Positions 23,532 through 36,522 of a stretch of 64,000 nucleotides of DNA are shown here, in pieces (positions within the stretch are counted from its first letter, which is position 1; every line of letters starts with the position of its first letter). The stretch lies in assembly GCA_024114885.1 (NCBI GenBank), contig CP099431.1, forward strand, positions 615,873-679,872, given 5' to 3'. This DNA comes from Septoria linicola. Taxonomy: Eukaryota > Ascomycota > Dothideomycetes > Mycosphaerellales > Mycosphaerellaceae. The position numbers and the translations under genes were made by a program. The notes under the pieces were generated by a model, which was not told the origin of the DNA, did not search any database, and was given only the letters and a program-made list of their open reading frames with translations.

Positions 23532-24243
23532 ATAGAGCCGAAGGTAGGGCTATCTCTTCTCTCTTACTCTAGAACTAGAAGCGTAGAGGGCAGATAGTAG
23601 CCTTAAAGCGAGAACTAATATACTATAAACATTAATAAGAGGCCTAAAGGAGCCTACGTAAGAGGCGACTTAAAGAGCTATAATAATATAGAAGCCTCTA
23701 GAATATAGATATCGCTCTAACCTAGAAAAGTTATAAACCTCTAGTACCTCTTAGTACGGATCTATTTAGTAATTATTAGATAGATAGTAAGGTAACTTAC
23801 TATATCGGAGATTTACTTAGGGTCTCTATACCTATAATAGTCTTCGATTAGACCCTAGTTTAGCGTGAAAACGCCCTTATTCAGATAGCGTAGAGGCTAT
23901 AGGATAGGCTAGACCTGTCTAGGTAATCTCGTATTCCCTAGTATATAGATCGCTTAGAATAAGCTCTAGTACGGCGTTAGACGCTAATCGTTTAGCTAAG
24001 GACACTAATTACGTCTAAGGCTCCGGACCCGGTATATAGTATAGGCTAACGTAATATTATACTACTATAGTTATATAGTAAATTATCTAAATAAGCGAGA
24101 TAGACGCGCCTAGCTATAAATAGTCGAACTATACGACACGACATGCCTTACTTATTAGGCACAATTAATATAGCTCTAGTATTATAAAGAAAAGTTTAAC
24201 GTTTACCTTCTAATAGCTAAGAAAATTTTAGACTCTTGTTTTT

Positions 24244-24268
24244 TAGTTATCGTTTTAAACGATAACTA
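24244..24268. repeat. 25-bp quasi-palindrome, copy 1 of element A
   Basis: Left half TAGTTATCGTTT, right half AAACGATAACTA around a central T. A perfect 12-bp stem could form. It lies in the leader before ORF1. Matching copies are at 27383, 32497 and 36097. Confidence 0.75.
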
Positions 24269-24469
24269 TATTTTATTTAAAAACCTAATTAAGGAGAGTA
24301 TAATATACTCTTAGAACACCTTCGAACAAGCTCTATAAGTAAATTAGTATCTACTAGCCGGCCTAAAATACTAGAGAGTAGCTTATCTAACTAGCTTAAT
24401 AAGCAAATTCGAAGATCTCTAGTAAAGCTACTACCTACTTTTACTTTATTCCCTCTACTAGATAACGAC

Positions 24470-27380
24470 ATGTCTATAGAAGCGGAGGACTAAGGAGGTA
24501 CTAACCTTAACCCTAATACTAATATCTTTTAAGAACCGAACTTAGGAGGTAGACTATCTATAGCGTAGTTCTAGCTACTTATAGAGACTATCTAAGTAAT
24601 CTAAAGCTAGAAGATAATTATCGCTTAGGTTCCGCTACTACCTAGCTCGGACTAGAATCTCTTCTTTAATAGAGAGAACGTAACCGAGTATATTAAGCGT
24701 TTTAAAGTACTATATAGGAACTACGCTATCCTACTTATTAATAATAATAAACAGCTTTACGAGAAGTTACTTACTTAGGTTACGGTTGTCTAACGTAGAC
24801 GATACTAGCGCCTTAATAGTTTCTACGACCAAGACTACGCTAAGTTTAAAGAGTCGATTATTAAGAAATACTAAAAGTATAATAATATATATATACTCGG
24901 AAACTGCTACTATATAGAAAACCTTTATAAGGTTAACCGTAGCGAGGATAATAATCTCTTAGAATACTTGAGGCAGTTTATACTCTACTCTAATACTATA
25001 CCTACTTCGTATATAGACGAGCGTTCTCGTGCTCTTCTGTTCGTACGAGGCCTTCTATTTCGTTTTAGTAAAAGACTCTAGGCCTATCTTAGGTTAGACC
25101 TTAATAATAGTAACTTAGATTATAGTAAGCTCTTAAAGACAGCCTAGCGTTAGATTAATAGTAATAAGGACTTTAAAATAGAAGTATATAACGAAGGCGG
25201 TAGAGACGTCTAGTAGTTATACGAAGTAGTAAAGAAGACCGCTCTAAGACTAAACTCTAAGTTTAAGGCTAGAGAAACGGTAGTCTATAAAGGCTATAAG
25301 CTAGTAACTGTCGATAATATTACTGCTAGTATATAAGACCTTATAATCGCTACGATTCGTCGACTCGAAGAAGGAGGCCTATAGCTACTACGCCTATTAA
25401 TAGGATAGTAGGCGAAGTCTTACGATCACGACTATCTATATATTCTAAGGCCTACTTATAGCTAGGAGATTTCGATTAACTTAGCTACGATAGATAACGG
25501 GTTAATAATTAAGGCCTACGTAGCGATCGCTTTAAAGATTTTAGGTTATTAGATATATAGGCTCGAAGGCTATATAGCTACAAACTACGAGTACCTATAG
25601 TAGTTCGAGACTAAGGGCTTAATATATAGAGATCTAAAGACTAGTATTATATACTACGGAATACCTCGCCTAGGTATAGAAAAGATATAGTACTACTAGG
25701 ATAAGGAACTACTAAAGCTATTCGTATTAATAGGAGTATTAGAGTAGCGCTATAGGAAGATTAATCTTGAAAATATAGATCGTTTATTAACGCTAAGAGC
25801 GAGCTAGTAGAGGATAGTAAATAAGGTAGCTAGTATTAACGGTCCTATTAATATTAGTTAAGTCGCTTCTATTATATAGGAGGATTAGGACGATCTAATT
25901 AGCGCCTACGTAGCTAGAGATAGCGTAAAGACAAAGTAGAACCTAAATCCTTCTCGTCTAGTTAGAGGATAGCTAATAGAAGTATAGAAGCGGATTACGA
26001 CCTAGGCTATAGCTATAAGAACCTACGCTTATCGTTACTCTCGTATTAAAGAGGTTAAAGATAAAAACTAGCTAGCTCCTTATTTTATAGATATAGGAGA
26101 GTTAGAGGATTCTTAAACTTAGAGATATAATAATAATAAGATTAAGGATAAGTAGATATACGACTACCTAAACGGTCTACTAGTTCTAGTCGCTCCTATA
26201 TATACTTAAAAGCGAAAGAAGGCTAAGGAGCCTCTAAAGACTAAGCGTATAGACAATTACCTTCGAGCTATATACGCTAATAATAACGCTAATATCTTCT
26301 AGATAGATAAAATACTCGAATCTAAGGTCTAGTTAAGCTTAGTAGAGATTATTCTCTATAGCGAGCGAGCGTCGTATTCCTTATAGGGTCGTGTTCTAAA
26401 CGATATAGATCTACGTAAGAAGCTTAACAAGCTCTATATAAAGAAGCGTACGAATAGAGGTAGTAGAGCTAAGATTAGCGTACATTCCTTACTATCTAAA
26501 GCCTTTAGCGAGTAGGTAGAGGAGGAGCTAACGAAAGCTATTTTAGCGACTAATATTAAGGCCTTCTAGGTTACTACTATAGCGATTAATATAGTTAAGC
26601 CTAGGCCTACTTCCGAGCTTTATAAGCGAACGGATAATATCCTTCTATTATTTAATAATATCTATTAGATTATTCTAAGTATCTACGTGCCTATAAAGTA
26701 CGGCCCTCGAATAATAGCTTATAAGTCTTTAATCGACGAAGGGGCTAAGTTAATAATTATACTAATCGAATACGTTCGAAAGCTTTAAGTCGGTATAACC
26801 TTTCTCGGTAATATTACTATAGGAGGAGTCGAAGGCAAGGTTACTTTTATTAGGTACTACCTAGAGGTACTAATCGATACCTTTAGCGTAAGAGTTACGA
26901 TACTATTTCTAGTCTTACTAGTAAACGGCCTAATCTTACTTAGCCGACTATAGGCGTAGTAGGTACGCCTAGCTTCTAAGAACTACGATAATAGCTCTTA
27001 GGAGGGCTTAATTAGTACTCTAGACGGCTATATTATTATATTTACCGGTTTTAATAGCTATAGTAATATACGTACTATAGAACAAGTCCTAGGAAAAGCT
27101 AGAGTACCGAGGAACTAGCTCTAGTCGACGGCACGAGTTTAGTAGAAGCTCTAATACGGGTATCGCGTCAAGATTCGATAGAAGTTAGTATCTAGACTCT
27201 AACTTTTAGTAATTACTAGCTAAAGAATATAGGGTATACTATCGAGGACTCTAGATCTTATAATAGCGAGGAGTAGAGAGAGGGATTATAAGCTTTTCAA
27301 GCTTCTACTACCCTTTCTATATAAGGTTTAGTAGTTAGAGGTAAAAACTCTACTTAGGAAGGTTAGCTAGTAGAACGTTC
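24470..27380 (+). pseudogene. Element A ORF1: gag and retropepsin
   Basis: Starts at a surviving ATG (24470). Frame 2 is followed with stops only at TAA/TAG. Early residues fit a Ty3-type gag (F-N-R-E-N-V-T-E-Y-I-K-R-F, then C-terminal basic and mixed regions). Near 26726-26745 the segment S-L-I-D-E-G-A-K-L-I-I matches the retropepsin active site (D-[S/T/E]-G-A), preceded by Y-G-P-R and followed by G-G-V-E-G-K-V. Gag would form the particle and the protease would process it. RT lies in frame 1, so a -1 frame change or a separate ORF comes between. I could not place the exact end. Confidence 0.7.
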
Positions 27381-27382
27381 TA

Positions 27383-27407
27383 TAGTTACCTTTTTAAACG
27401 ATAATTA
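27383..27407. repeat. 25-bp quasi-palindrome, copy 2 of element A
   Basis: TAGTTACC…CGATAATTA, same length and spacing as the other copies, with mismatches in the stem. It sits at the ORF1/ORF2 junction, inside the open part of ORF2's frame. Confidence 0.6.
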
Positions 27408-30400
27408 CGTTATACCTCCTATACTATACTTTAAACTATACTAGTAGTATAGATAGATAAGCGATTAGTACTAGTATTCGTTTATAGTTACTAATAGCTC
27501 TAAGCTCCTAGAGAATCAAGTCTTTAACTACCTTATATAGTAGTTATCGTATATAAAGGTAATCTACTTCGGGGACTATTTTATAGTAGACTTAATTAGA
27601 TAAAGTACCTCTCTACGATAGTAGCTCGAACTATTAAGATAGGTTAATTATAGCTAGACTTAAATATAGTATAACTATCTCGTAGTAGCGGCCGTCGAAG
27701 GTAATATTACTAAATTCAGCTAAAATAGTCGACTTAAGAAGCTTTTACTAGCTACTAGCGAAGCTAAGCTAGCTTACGCTAGCGAGCGAGACTTGTACTA
27801 GGGTATTAGGTATAGTTTTAAAGATACTATACTAGTGTCTTAATCGAGCTAGGGTTCGAATTATAGAGGCGAGTACTTAATAATTGCCTATAGGAAGCTT
27901 AGAGAGGTAGAGCTAGCTATCTAAGAACCCGGACTCTACGACGAGGTCATTTCTAATAAAGTAGACGACGAGCTTAGCGAAGAGACGTACGTTATCTCGG
28001 CCGCTATTAATATAGTAGCGGAGAGAGCTCGTAATAAAGAAGCTATAGGGTAGCGGAAGCTAGATAATTATATTAGCGCCTATACTCTTTATAAGCGAGT
28101 TACTAATAAGATTAAACTAGTAAATACGAACATTACTATAACTAATAGCTTAAACCCTAGCGGGTTAAAGGACTAGTAACGGACTTATATTAAGAAGGAA
28201 GTAGCTATACTACCTAGTACTAGACCTTACGATAGTAAGTACCTAACTAAGAGGTTCTCGACGATCGAGCCTAGATTACAGCTTATACCTGAACGGCTTA
28301 TAAAGTTCAAACCTAGTATAGAACTACTACTAAAGGAGCTAGATTTATTATACTATATACTAAGGAATCGAGAAGCTGCCTTTACGTAGGACTTTATATA
28401 TTTAGGCCGAATTAATCCTAATATTACTCTACTATAGAAGATTCGGATAGTTCCTTACGAGCTATAGTAGTATCTAGGCTTCAAGCTAAACTTATCTCTA
28501 CGATATATCGTAGAAGACATACTAAGGTAACGAATCTAAGCTAGAACTCTTAAGCTATACTACGGTACCTATCGAAATCTGTACTTCCTTATTAGTAAGA
28601 AGATAGAGGTAGGTAAGCTAAAGAAGTATCAGTTAATCAACGTAGCTTAGAAGTTTAATTAAGTTACTATAAGAGATTCGAACTTACTACTCGACGCTAA
28701 GGGTTTCTCTAAGGACTTTACCGGTTATACGCTAGCCTCGTTAGTTAATATCTTCTCTAGATATAATTAAATCCTACTCGATAAGTTATATAGAGACCTT
28801 ATAGGCTTCGACTTACTACTAGGCTTGTTATAGTAGATAACGTTACCGTAAGGAGCTACGAATTCTATTACCTAGTTCGTTCGTATTATTAATCAAGTAC
28901 TTATAGAGTATGTCTCGTATAAGGTACGGCCGTTTCTTAATAATATCGGTATTAAAGAGCCTAAGACGAAGTACGATAGTAAAGAGGTTAAACCTAGCCT
29001 CTACTATTACGTTATTAAACATATAATAGCTATAGACGACGTTCTCTATAATATAGAACGAGCTAATATAATAGTAGCTTTTAATAAGCTATAGCTCTAT
29101 TACGAATAACTAGTAATCGTTAGTTACCTTACTAGTATCGATAGTCGCTATCTAGACTTCGCGAGAGTAGCGAAGATTAAGAAATAGCCGACGCTAGAGA
29201 ATTAGAAGAAGGTTCGAATCTTCCTCGGCGTAGTTATATACTACTACGTCTAGGTTAAAGGTTTTACGATTATCCTTACTCTACTATTCAAGCTCTTATA
29301 GAAGGATACTAAGTTTTAATAGACTACCGAACACTAACTAGCTAAAGACGTCGTCTTAAAGGTACTAGTTTTAGCTCTAGCCCTAGTTACTCTTGACTTT
29401 AGAGAAGGAGTAGGACTTATTATCGTAGGCGTGGATTCAAGTAGTAAAGGTTAGAGATATATGCTTTCCTAATATAATCGAGACGAGCTACTTCTCTACT
29501 ATCTAGTTCGATATAAGTCCGGCCTATTTAACCTAGTAGAAGTTAAGTACGATACTAGAAAGCGCGAATACCTTAGGGTACTAAAGGTATTAAAGAAGCT
29601 GAAACTATAGCTATTTAGAGTATACTTCTAACTAGAGATTAATATAAATACTCTCGTTTACTAGCTTAATAAAGCTGCCTCTAATTTGCCGAATATAGTA
29701 ATAACGCGCTAGCTAGTATAGATCTACCTCTTCGACTTTAACGTTATATATATTCCTAGTAAGAAGTATATAGCTCTAGATTCGTTATTAAGGAAGCCTA
29801 TCGTACCTAAAGATATAGAAGCTATAGAATAGGAAGAAGACGTGGATCTAATAATTAACGAGTAATTCTTCGATACCTTTTACGTTAACGCCTTCTCTAT
29901 ATAGGTAATTTAGAGCGAGCTACCTATAATTAATAGGATCTACTCTTAGGAGTTAATAAATATCGCTTTCGTACTTATACGGATATAAAGACCTAAGAGA
30001 GTTTCTAATAACGAGTATAAGTAGTTAAGAAAGAAGTGTTAGCTGTTTTATATTAAGAATAACTAGCTCTAGCGCTAAGAGCGAGTAGCTAGACCTCTAT
30101 AGCGAGTTATCGATAAACCTAAAGTACGAGCTCGTATTATTAAGGTATACTATTATAAGAACGGTTACTATAGCGCTAAATAGACGTATAATCTTATCTA
30201 GAAACGATAGTAGTAGGATAGAGTCTAGGCTCAAATCTTACTCGCTATTCGGTAATATACTATTTATAGTCTTTAGTATAGGAGACAAGTACCTAGAGAA
30301 CTATAGATCTCGCTCTAAGTTACGGTCGGCTAGTAGTAGTATATCGATAGCTTATATATCTCGAAGAACTATTCGTTAATAGTTATACGCGAATCTCTAT

Positions 30401-31460
30401 CGCGCTAGCTAGAAGCACGTATGTTCTAGTACCTAGTAAAGAGTATCTCCTTAGTATAGATAGTAAGGTTTATATAGAAGAGATCTTTTACTAGTAGGGT
30501 GCCGCTATAGAAGTTATCCTCGATAACTATAAGACTAACCTTAGTAACGTAGAGAAGCTACTACTATCGTATAGTATTAAACGTATTAATATTTCGCCGT
30601 ACTACCCTTAGTCTAACGCTATTATTAAAGTCGGCTATAAGACAATATTAGACGCTTACTTAAAGCTCTCTAATAGTAGCCTTTATACGATTCGTAACTA
30701 TATTCTAGCGGTTCTATAGGTAGAGAGAACGATAATAGTCTCTACTACTAGCCTAATACCGTTAGAGGTAATAATTAGGCGCGACGTAGTACTACTAATC
30801 GAGCTAGAATATCGTACCTTCTAGATTATAGATTAGGGCAAGGTCAAGACTAGAGTAGAGCTTCTTACGATTCGAGCTTAAGCCCTAGAAGCTATAGAAA
30901 CGACTATAGAAGAAGGACGGCTACGTTAATAGCGTCTCTAAGAACAGAATAAAGCGTACTTCGATAAATATCGCTATACGGATCTTATAGTACTAAAGGA
31001 AGAAGATCTTATATTAGTATACTACTCTAAGTTAAAAACTAGCTTCTCTTATAAGCTTACGTTTAGGTAGAAAGGCCCTTTTAGAGTATCTAAAGTATTA
31101 TAGAGAGGTATATTATATAAGCTTAAGGAACTAGATAGCTTAAAACGAGAGTATATCTATAAGAGGATAGACCTTAAGAAATATACCTTTCTATAAGAGA
31201 ACCTAAAGCTAGTTCTAGATTAGGTTAAACTAGAAGAACTACTACTACTAATAGAGAAGGTTATAGAACTAGGCCTTCTACCTAGGTACAAGTATCCGTA
31301 GATCTTTATTAGTAAGCTATTAGTAATAACTTAAGAAGAAAGGGAGAGTTATATACGCTAGCTACTAACGAAGCTTAAAGAAGAAGTAGAAGACTTAGTA
31401 AGCTAAAGGCTAAAGCTAGCCTAGTAGAGCTAAAGATTTAGAAATTCGACAAGCGATACT
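27408..31460 (+). pseudogene. Element A ORF2: reverse transcriptase, RNase H, integrase
   Basis: Frame 1. RT blocks are read in order: E-R-L-I-K-F-K-P-S, K-K-Y-Q-L-I-N, F-S-R-Y-N-Q-I-L-L-D, L-P-Q-G-A-T-N-S-I-T-Q-F-V, and the active-site block P-F-L-N-N-I-G-I-K-E-P-K-T. Relatives have F-L-D-D here, so both catalytic Asp are Asn (28939-28944). RNase H follows (G-V-D-S-S-S-K-G near 29430). The integrase has a zinc-binding His/Cys region near 30150-30280 and later I-S-P-Y-Y-P-Q-S-N-A-I-I-K-V-G-Y, the DDE core end. A one-base deletion near 30485, absent from copy B, shifts integrase to frame 0. The C-terminal part ends near 31460 without an obvious chromodomain. Confidence 0.85.
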
Positions 31461-31534
31461 TGATTAGAGGTATAAGCTAAGATCTAGCTACTAAAGCCTA
31501 GCCTCTACTATAAAAAGAGCTAATCTTTCTAAGA

Positions 31535-31810
31535 TCGTACTATCCTAAGCGCTTCTTTTATTCCTAGAGCTACTATTAAGCTCTAATCTAACCTTTCTAA
31601 GCGCTTCTCTTAGTCCTAAAGCTACTATTAAGCTCTAATTAAAGCTTCCTAAGCTTGTAATTTACTAGACTAGTATAAATCTAGCTAAATCTTAGCTATC
31701 CTAAGCTCTTCTTTTAGTCTTAAAGCTACTATCGAGCTCTAATCTAAGCTTCCTAAGCTTCTCTTTTACTAGATTAGTAGAAATCTAGCTAATCCTAACT
31801 ATCCTAACGC
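31535..31810 (+). repeat. Three degenerate tandem repeats (~55-105 bp) after pol of element A
   Basis: The core CTAAGCNCTTCTNTTANTCNT followed by AAAGCTACTAT(T/C)(A/G)AGCTCTAAT recurs near 31548, 31598 and 31700. The last two units are about 103 bp and share a second part ending AAATCTAGCTAA. The counterpart in element B is near 42340-42630. Confidence 0.65.
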
Positions 31811-32496
31811 TGTTTTCTATAGCTAAGATAAGTATCTATATAGCTAGTTACTCTTCTAAGCTTAACTTTTAAGTATAGATTCTATATCTACTAGTTAACC
31901 TACTATCCTACTCCTTTTTCTAAGTCCCGAGCCTACTATTACTATAAAAGTCAGCTATCTTAAGCTACTTTCTACTACTAGGTCTTAAAAATCTAAGCTA
32001 GATCTATACTCCTAAAGCTCTTTTCTACTAGCGATTTCTAAGATTAGTACTATAATCTACCTTCCTAGAGCCCTTTTCTATCGCTAATTAAAGAAGAGAG
32101 ATAAGGGTTTTCTATCCTAAAGGTCCTTTTATTACTAATTTTCAACTAACTAAAGGAATCGCTAAAAAAGTATTAGTTTCCTATAGAGAATTCTTAAAGT
32201 TTAAGGTTTTCGGCCTACGTAAAGATAGAGAAGCTTAAATCCTCGGTAATAACGGCTCTAATAGCTCCTTTCTAGCTATTAATTATAGCGCTAGCGGTCT
32301 CTTACGATACGGAAAGCGCGATCTAGTAAGTCGACTAGATATACGAAAAATAAGGCTCTTTTAAGTTAGTAGAGGTAATAACGATAGTATCTAAGTCTTA
32401 GTTCTTATTAGCGATAGTAAGGTATATACTATAGTAGTTAGTAGTAGCGTTAGTAGTATACGACAGCTATAGAAGCGTTAAGGTAAAGTAAACTTT

Positions 32497-32521
32497 TAGT
32501 TATCTTTTTAAACGATAACTA
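32497..32521. repeat. 25-bp quasi-palindrome, copy 3 of element A
   Basis: TAGTTATCTTTTT then AAACGATAACTA. It lies between pol and the extra ORFs. The matching copy in B is at 41647-41671. Confidence 0.7.
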
Positions 32522-32549
32522 AAACCTTACGTAACGAAGCCTTACGTAT

Positions 32550-33138
32550 AGACCCCTAATCCTAATAGTAGTTACGCTACTACGATAAGGTATATAATTA
32601 GACTACTTTTACGCTCTAAACGATCTCTTCTTCCTTATTAACTATTAATTAGTTACTATAGAGCCTTACTTCTATTAAGTTCGATTCTTATCTTTCGTTA
32701 CTACCTAGTAACGCTATATAGCTATTTATATACGTGAGTAGTAACTAATATAATAGAAAACTCTATAACTAGTTACACGCCCGACTCTTCTCGCTATTCA
32801 AGTTACTTATTACTAGTCGCGCGCTTTATATCGCTCTAAGCTACTAATACGACTAATTAAAGACGTTCTCTTTCTCTATTATATATAAAGAATAAGACTT
32901 CCCCTTTCTAGCGTTCTTTAACGCCTAAACGCTTATTAAGACTAGCGCTTTCGCCTTCTACCTCGCCTATTCGAAGTCTAATATAAGAACTACCTAGACA
33001 AGATTCCTTAAAGAAGAGACGAAAAATAGCTTCTTTAAGTTCTATATAAGGTATAGCGCTCGCTCGTACTAATCGCGAAAGCTCTCTCGTTAGTTTCTAG
33101 GCCTTAAGCGGACCTCTTACTAGTATAACAAACCTTGA
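32550..33138 (+). pseudogene. Element A ORF3a, unknown function
   Basis: Frame 1 is open for about 190 codons except at TAA/TAG and ends at a TGA (33136-33138), a stop that RIP cannot have made. The start is uncertain because ATG codons are erased. The product is Leu/Ser/Phe/Lys-rich: L-T-S-I-K-F-D-S-Y-L-S-L-L-P, F-P-F-L-A-F-F-N-A, and a basic end. Copy B has the same spacing, so the change to frame 2 in ORF3b is ancestral to both and may be a frameshift site, an overlap or an intron. No family is recognised. Confidence 0.5.
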
Positions 33139-36082
33139 TAACGCTACCGAAGCTATCCTATTACTAGAAACGCTATAAGAATAGGAGGAGAGTATCGACT
33201 TAGTACTTAAGTAAGTCGAGAAAGTAAACGATAGAATAAAGATCGGTATATTTAACTTCTTTAAACGCCTATTAGCTAAGATTTTGCCGAAGTACCTTAA
33301 CGCGTAGAGCGTAAAGCGCGATAATATAAAGAAGATATACTAAGAAGGCTAAGACTTAGTAAAGGAGAGAAACTTGATCTAGTAGTAGCTACGTATAGAG
33401 TTTAGGCACGAGTAGAACTTTCTCTTCCTTAACTAAGTTTTATATAATAAAGAGATACTTAGGAACCTTTATTAATAGTTAAATAAGTATAAAGGCGTCT
33501 TTAAAGAGAGTAAGCCTAAAGACTAGGTTTTCTTAGCGTAGTAAAAGTAAGATCGTTTCTATTAGTAGGTAGCGAATATATTCTCTCGTAGCTAGTACTT
33601 TTAGCTATAGAGGAGTAAGAAGACTCCTAGCTCGTAAGGCTTAGGCTTTATTAATACGAACTTAGATAGAAGACGCTACTAGAATAAGTTTAAGGTAGAG
33701 CTCTCGTAGGTCGACGTGTTTAGCTATAAGATAAGAGAAGCGCGCCTAGAGGCGGGCTATAAGCTTGATTAGTACAGATTTATAGTTAAGCTTACTAAAG
33801 GAGAGCGTAAAGAAGAGACCTTCGAAGAACCGACTTACGTATTCTTAGTAGTAGAGAGACAGCCCTCGATATCTTATAGACTATTACCTCCTCCTAGAAA
33901 CCTAAGACCTAATAAACGTCTCTCTTCCTCTACGCCTAAGAGCCTATCCTTATCTAGTCCTACTCGAAACTCTAGTTAAGAAGGAGAAGAAGAAGGTAAT
34001 TTACTTACGACTCTAGAGCCTCGCCTTAGAGATTCTATATCGCTTAGTACTATATAGAGGCTAAAAGCCTAATTAGAGAAGTTAACGCTAAGCTCTATAA
34101 AGAAGCTCGCGCCTAAACCTATACCGACGTAGGCTCTTTATAAGAGCGAGAGGCTTACTAGAATTCGCGCTAGAGAACCTATTATTGCCTCGATCGAGAC
34201 TTCTCCTATACTAAGCGCTTCGAGCGATAGCGATCCTATATAAGACTAAGTATTACCTACGATAGAGCCGCTACTAGGTTTATAACGCCTATCGCTAATC
34301 GTACTAGAAGATAATAGTAGAATAGAGCTAGAGAGCGACTCGGAGCCTAATCTACGTTACTAGGCTTATACGAAGGATAGTATTACCTTCGAGGTCTATT
34401 ACTATATAATCGTTAGTAGTACTCTTAAAGAGGTCGATAATGTCTAGGAGAAGAAGAAAGTAGCTAAGAGCTACGCTTTAATTAATATTCTTCTATACTT
34501 TAGCTAGCCTCTTTATAAAGAATATATAGCTAAGATAGGTAATACTATAGGTTTGAAGCTACTAAAGACGGCTAACGTAACGTATACTCTCTACTAGCGT
34601 ATTATTTAGATAGGTAGTATAGCCGATCTCTAAGCCCTTATCGCCTAGAATACTTAAAACTAGACGTAGTTTAAGCTAGAAGCGAATACTTTCTTCTCTA
34701 AGCCTATAGGACGTACTCGTCGTAGTAAGAAGGGTACTAATACTTAAGAGCTAGAGGACGATATTAACGCTCTAATACGTAAGATAGGTAGAAGCTACCT
34801 CGGACCCTTTTAGTTCTCCGCGACCGAGGTAGACTTGAAGGTTACTTCTAATATCTATTAGAGGGTTTAGGAGCTCTTAGACTATAATAGTAATAAGAGT
34901 ACCTAGACCGATTATAGCTTCCTCTTTTATTCTCCTTCTACTAGAGGCCTATTTTAGATCCTAGACTCTTTACTCGAAGCTATACGGTATAAGTTTATAG
35001 TATATCGATAGTATAATACGGCTATTAGTTAGTATAGTTAGTCTTACGGTATATAGTACTCGCTATCCTAATAGCTTCTTCGCTAATATCCTTTACTATA
35101 GCTATACTAGCTAGTTACTACTCTATATACGACTATTAAGTACGTAGCCTACCTATCCGCTACCTTTTATATCTTCGACGATAAGGCTAGTTCTAACTAC
35201 CCTAACGGCTTCTAGTATATCGCCTTAAACGAGAATATACTACTTAAGGAGAAGAGGCTTAATTAGGTTTAATTTATAATCTCTCTAGACGATACTAGTA
35301 ATAGAGGACGACTTTTACTAACCTCGGACACGATTAGTAATAGGCTCTTTAACCCTAAGGAGGTAAAGTAGCTAGTAAGGCGTATTATCGCTAATAAGTA
35401 AAGCTATAGTATAGGCTTCGTCGAGACTATATCTCTAGTAATTACTAACGAAATAAAAGCTAATCTCAAGCTTAGTTAGAAGAATCCTTATACTAATACG
35501 AGCTCGCTAGTTATCTCGTACTCCTATATCCCTTAGCGGTATACTCGTATAGGCGAAGAGTATCGCTTGATTCCGATAGTGTTTCTAGCCTACTCTAATA
35601 GTCGTACGTTAGATAAGCTACCTAATAGTAATTACGTTAACGTTCCTACGATCTATAGCGTATACCTCTATCGCGAGCGGATACCTTTTATAGCTTCCGG
35701 TACTATATACTCTATATAAGTAATAAAACCCTTCGCTACTAAGGTACTTCTAACCAGCCTAGGCCTAATTTCCGATACCTTAGTAGGCCGAGTTCTATAA
35801 GCGGATTAGGTAGTAAGTATAGAAATAAAGAAGCTCTTTAGTATAAGTAAGAAGGAGTTTAAGGTCTATATAGCTAAGTAGTAGACTACGGCTGAAGCTT
35901 AGTTCGATGCCGCCTACGCTATAGCTATAGATATTAAGAAGTAGGTGTTTAGCGAAGCTAGCTTTATAAGCGTAGATAGTAACTTAGAAGTATTAGTATC
36001 GAAGAAGAGAGAGGCCGTTCCTAAGGAGATCTCTAAGGACATAGTAGAGGAGTAGTAGCTAGCGAATAATAATCGGATCTAA
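33098..36082 (+). pseudogene. Element A ORF3b: ~990-codon additional ORF, unknown function
   Basis: Frame 2 is followed for about 3 kb; every interruption is TAA or TAG where Gln/Trp would fit. The N-terminal part is charged and helical (F-F-K-R-L-L-A-K-I-L-P-K-Y-L). The middle is Ser/Pro/Lys-rich (P-P-P-R-N-L-R-P-N-K-R-L). The C-terminal part looks folded (I-F-D-D-K-A-S-S-N-Y-P-N-G-F, I-P-Q-R-Y-T-R-I-G-E-E). I see no signal peptide, membrane segment, reverse transcriptase or integrase motif, so an envelope role has no support. Both A and B carry it, so it belongs to the element rather than being a chance insertion. Confidence 0.6.
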
Positions 36083-36096
36083 GAAGGTGTTTTTAG

Positions 36097-36121
36097 TAGT
36101 TATCGTTAGAAAAGGTAACTA
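36097..36121. repeat. 25-bp quasi-palindrome, copy 4 of element A
   Basis: TAGTTATCGTTA…AGGTAACTA, just after the end of ORF3b. The matching copy in B is at 37788-37812. Confidence 0.6.
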
Positions 36122-36230
36122 TTTAATAGGCCTCTAATTAAAAGTTTAATAGACTTTAATAGATAAACTAGCTAGTTTTAAGCAATTCTAAGTAAGATCT
36201 ATAGGTAGTTAGGTATCTAGTTAGATACTA

Positions 36231-36243
36231 AGGAAGAGAGGAT
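36231..36243 (+). promoter_or_regulatory. Polypurine tract of element A
   Basis: AGGAAGAGAGGA lies directly before the 3' LTR, where plus-strand DNA synthesis is primed in LTR retrotransposons. Confidence 0.75.
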
Positions 36244-36522
36244 TAGTAAGGTAAAGGCCTACCTATATACCGTACTTAGCTGTTTTAGTATAAAAGTAAG
36301 GTAGTAGCTTGTTTCTAAGATAGTAATATTTACTCTACTTGATTAATTTAATGTCCTATAGTCCTAGTATAGGCTCTTAGTCTTAGGACTACTATTTTGA
36401 GCTCGTTACTACTAGTTAATTAACGTATTATAAGACTATTACTCTCTAAATAGGTCTTGTTCTATAGCGACTACTCTTATACCTACCTAGGAGGTTAGTA
36501 TTAAGGTAGTTATTATCTATTA
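36244..36522 (+). repeat. 3' LTR of element A
   Basis: 279 bp, matches the 5' LTR at 23253-23531; differences are mainly CA/TG versus TA. CTAC follows it, as it precedes the 5' LTR. Confidence 0.85.

Larger units (their letters stand above)
23253..36522 (+). mobile_element. Element A: 13.3-kb Ty3/gypsy LTR retrotransposon, RIP-inactivated
   Basis: Matching 279-bp LTRs lie at both ends, and CTAC flanks the element. Between them are a ~0.9-kb leader, a gag-protease frame, an RT-RNase H-integrase frame, ~1 kb with tandem repeats, two further ORFs and a polypurine tract. The order RT, RNase H, integrase defines the Ty3/gypsy group. At 13.3 kb it is well above the usual 5-8 kb. CA/TG depletion is strong but weaker at the leader (23253-24480). 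Many Gln/Trp codons are stops and the RT Asp pair is mutated, so it is dead. B (37387-51117) is a second copy in opposite orientation. Confidence 0.9.

Noticed and set aside
32550..36082. Envelope gene in element A
   Set aside because: No signal peptide, transmembrane segment or fusion-peptide-like run can be seen in the followed frames, so position after pol alone does not justify the name.
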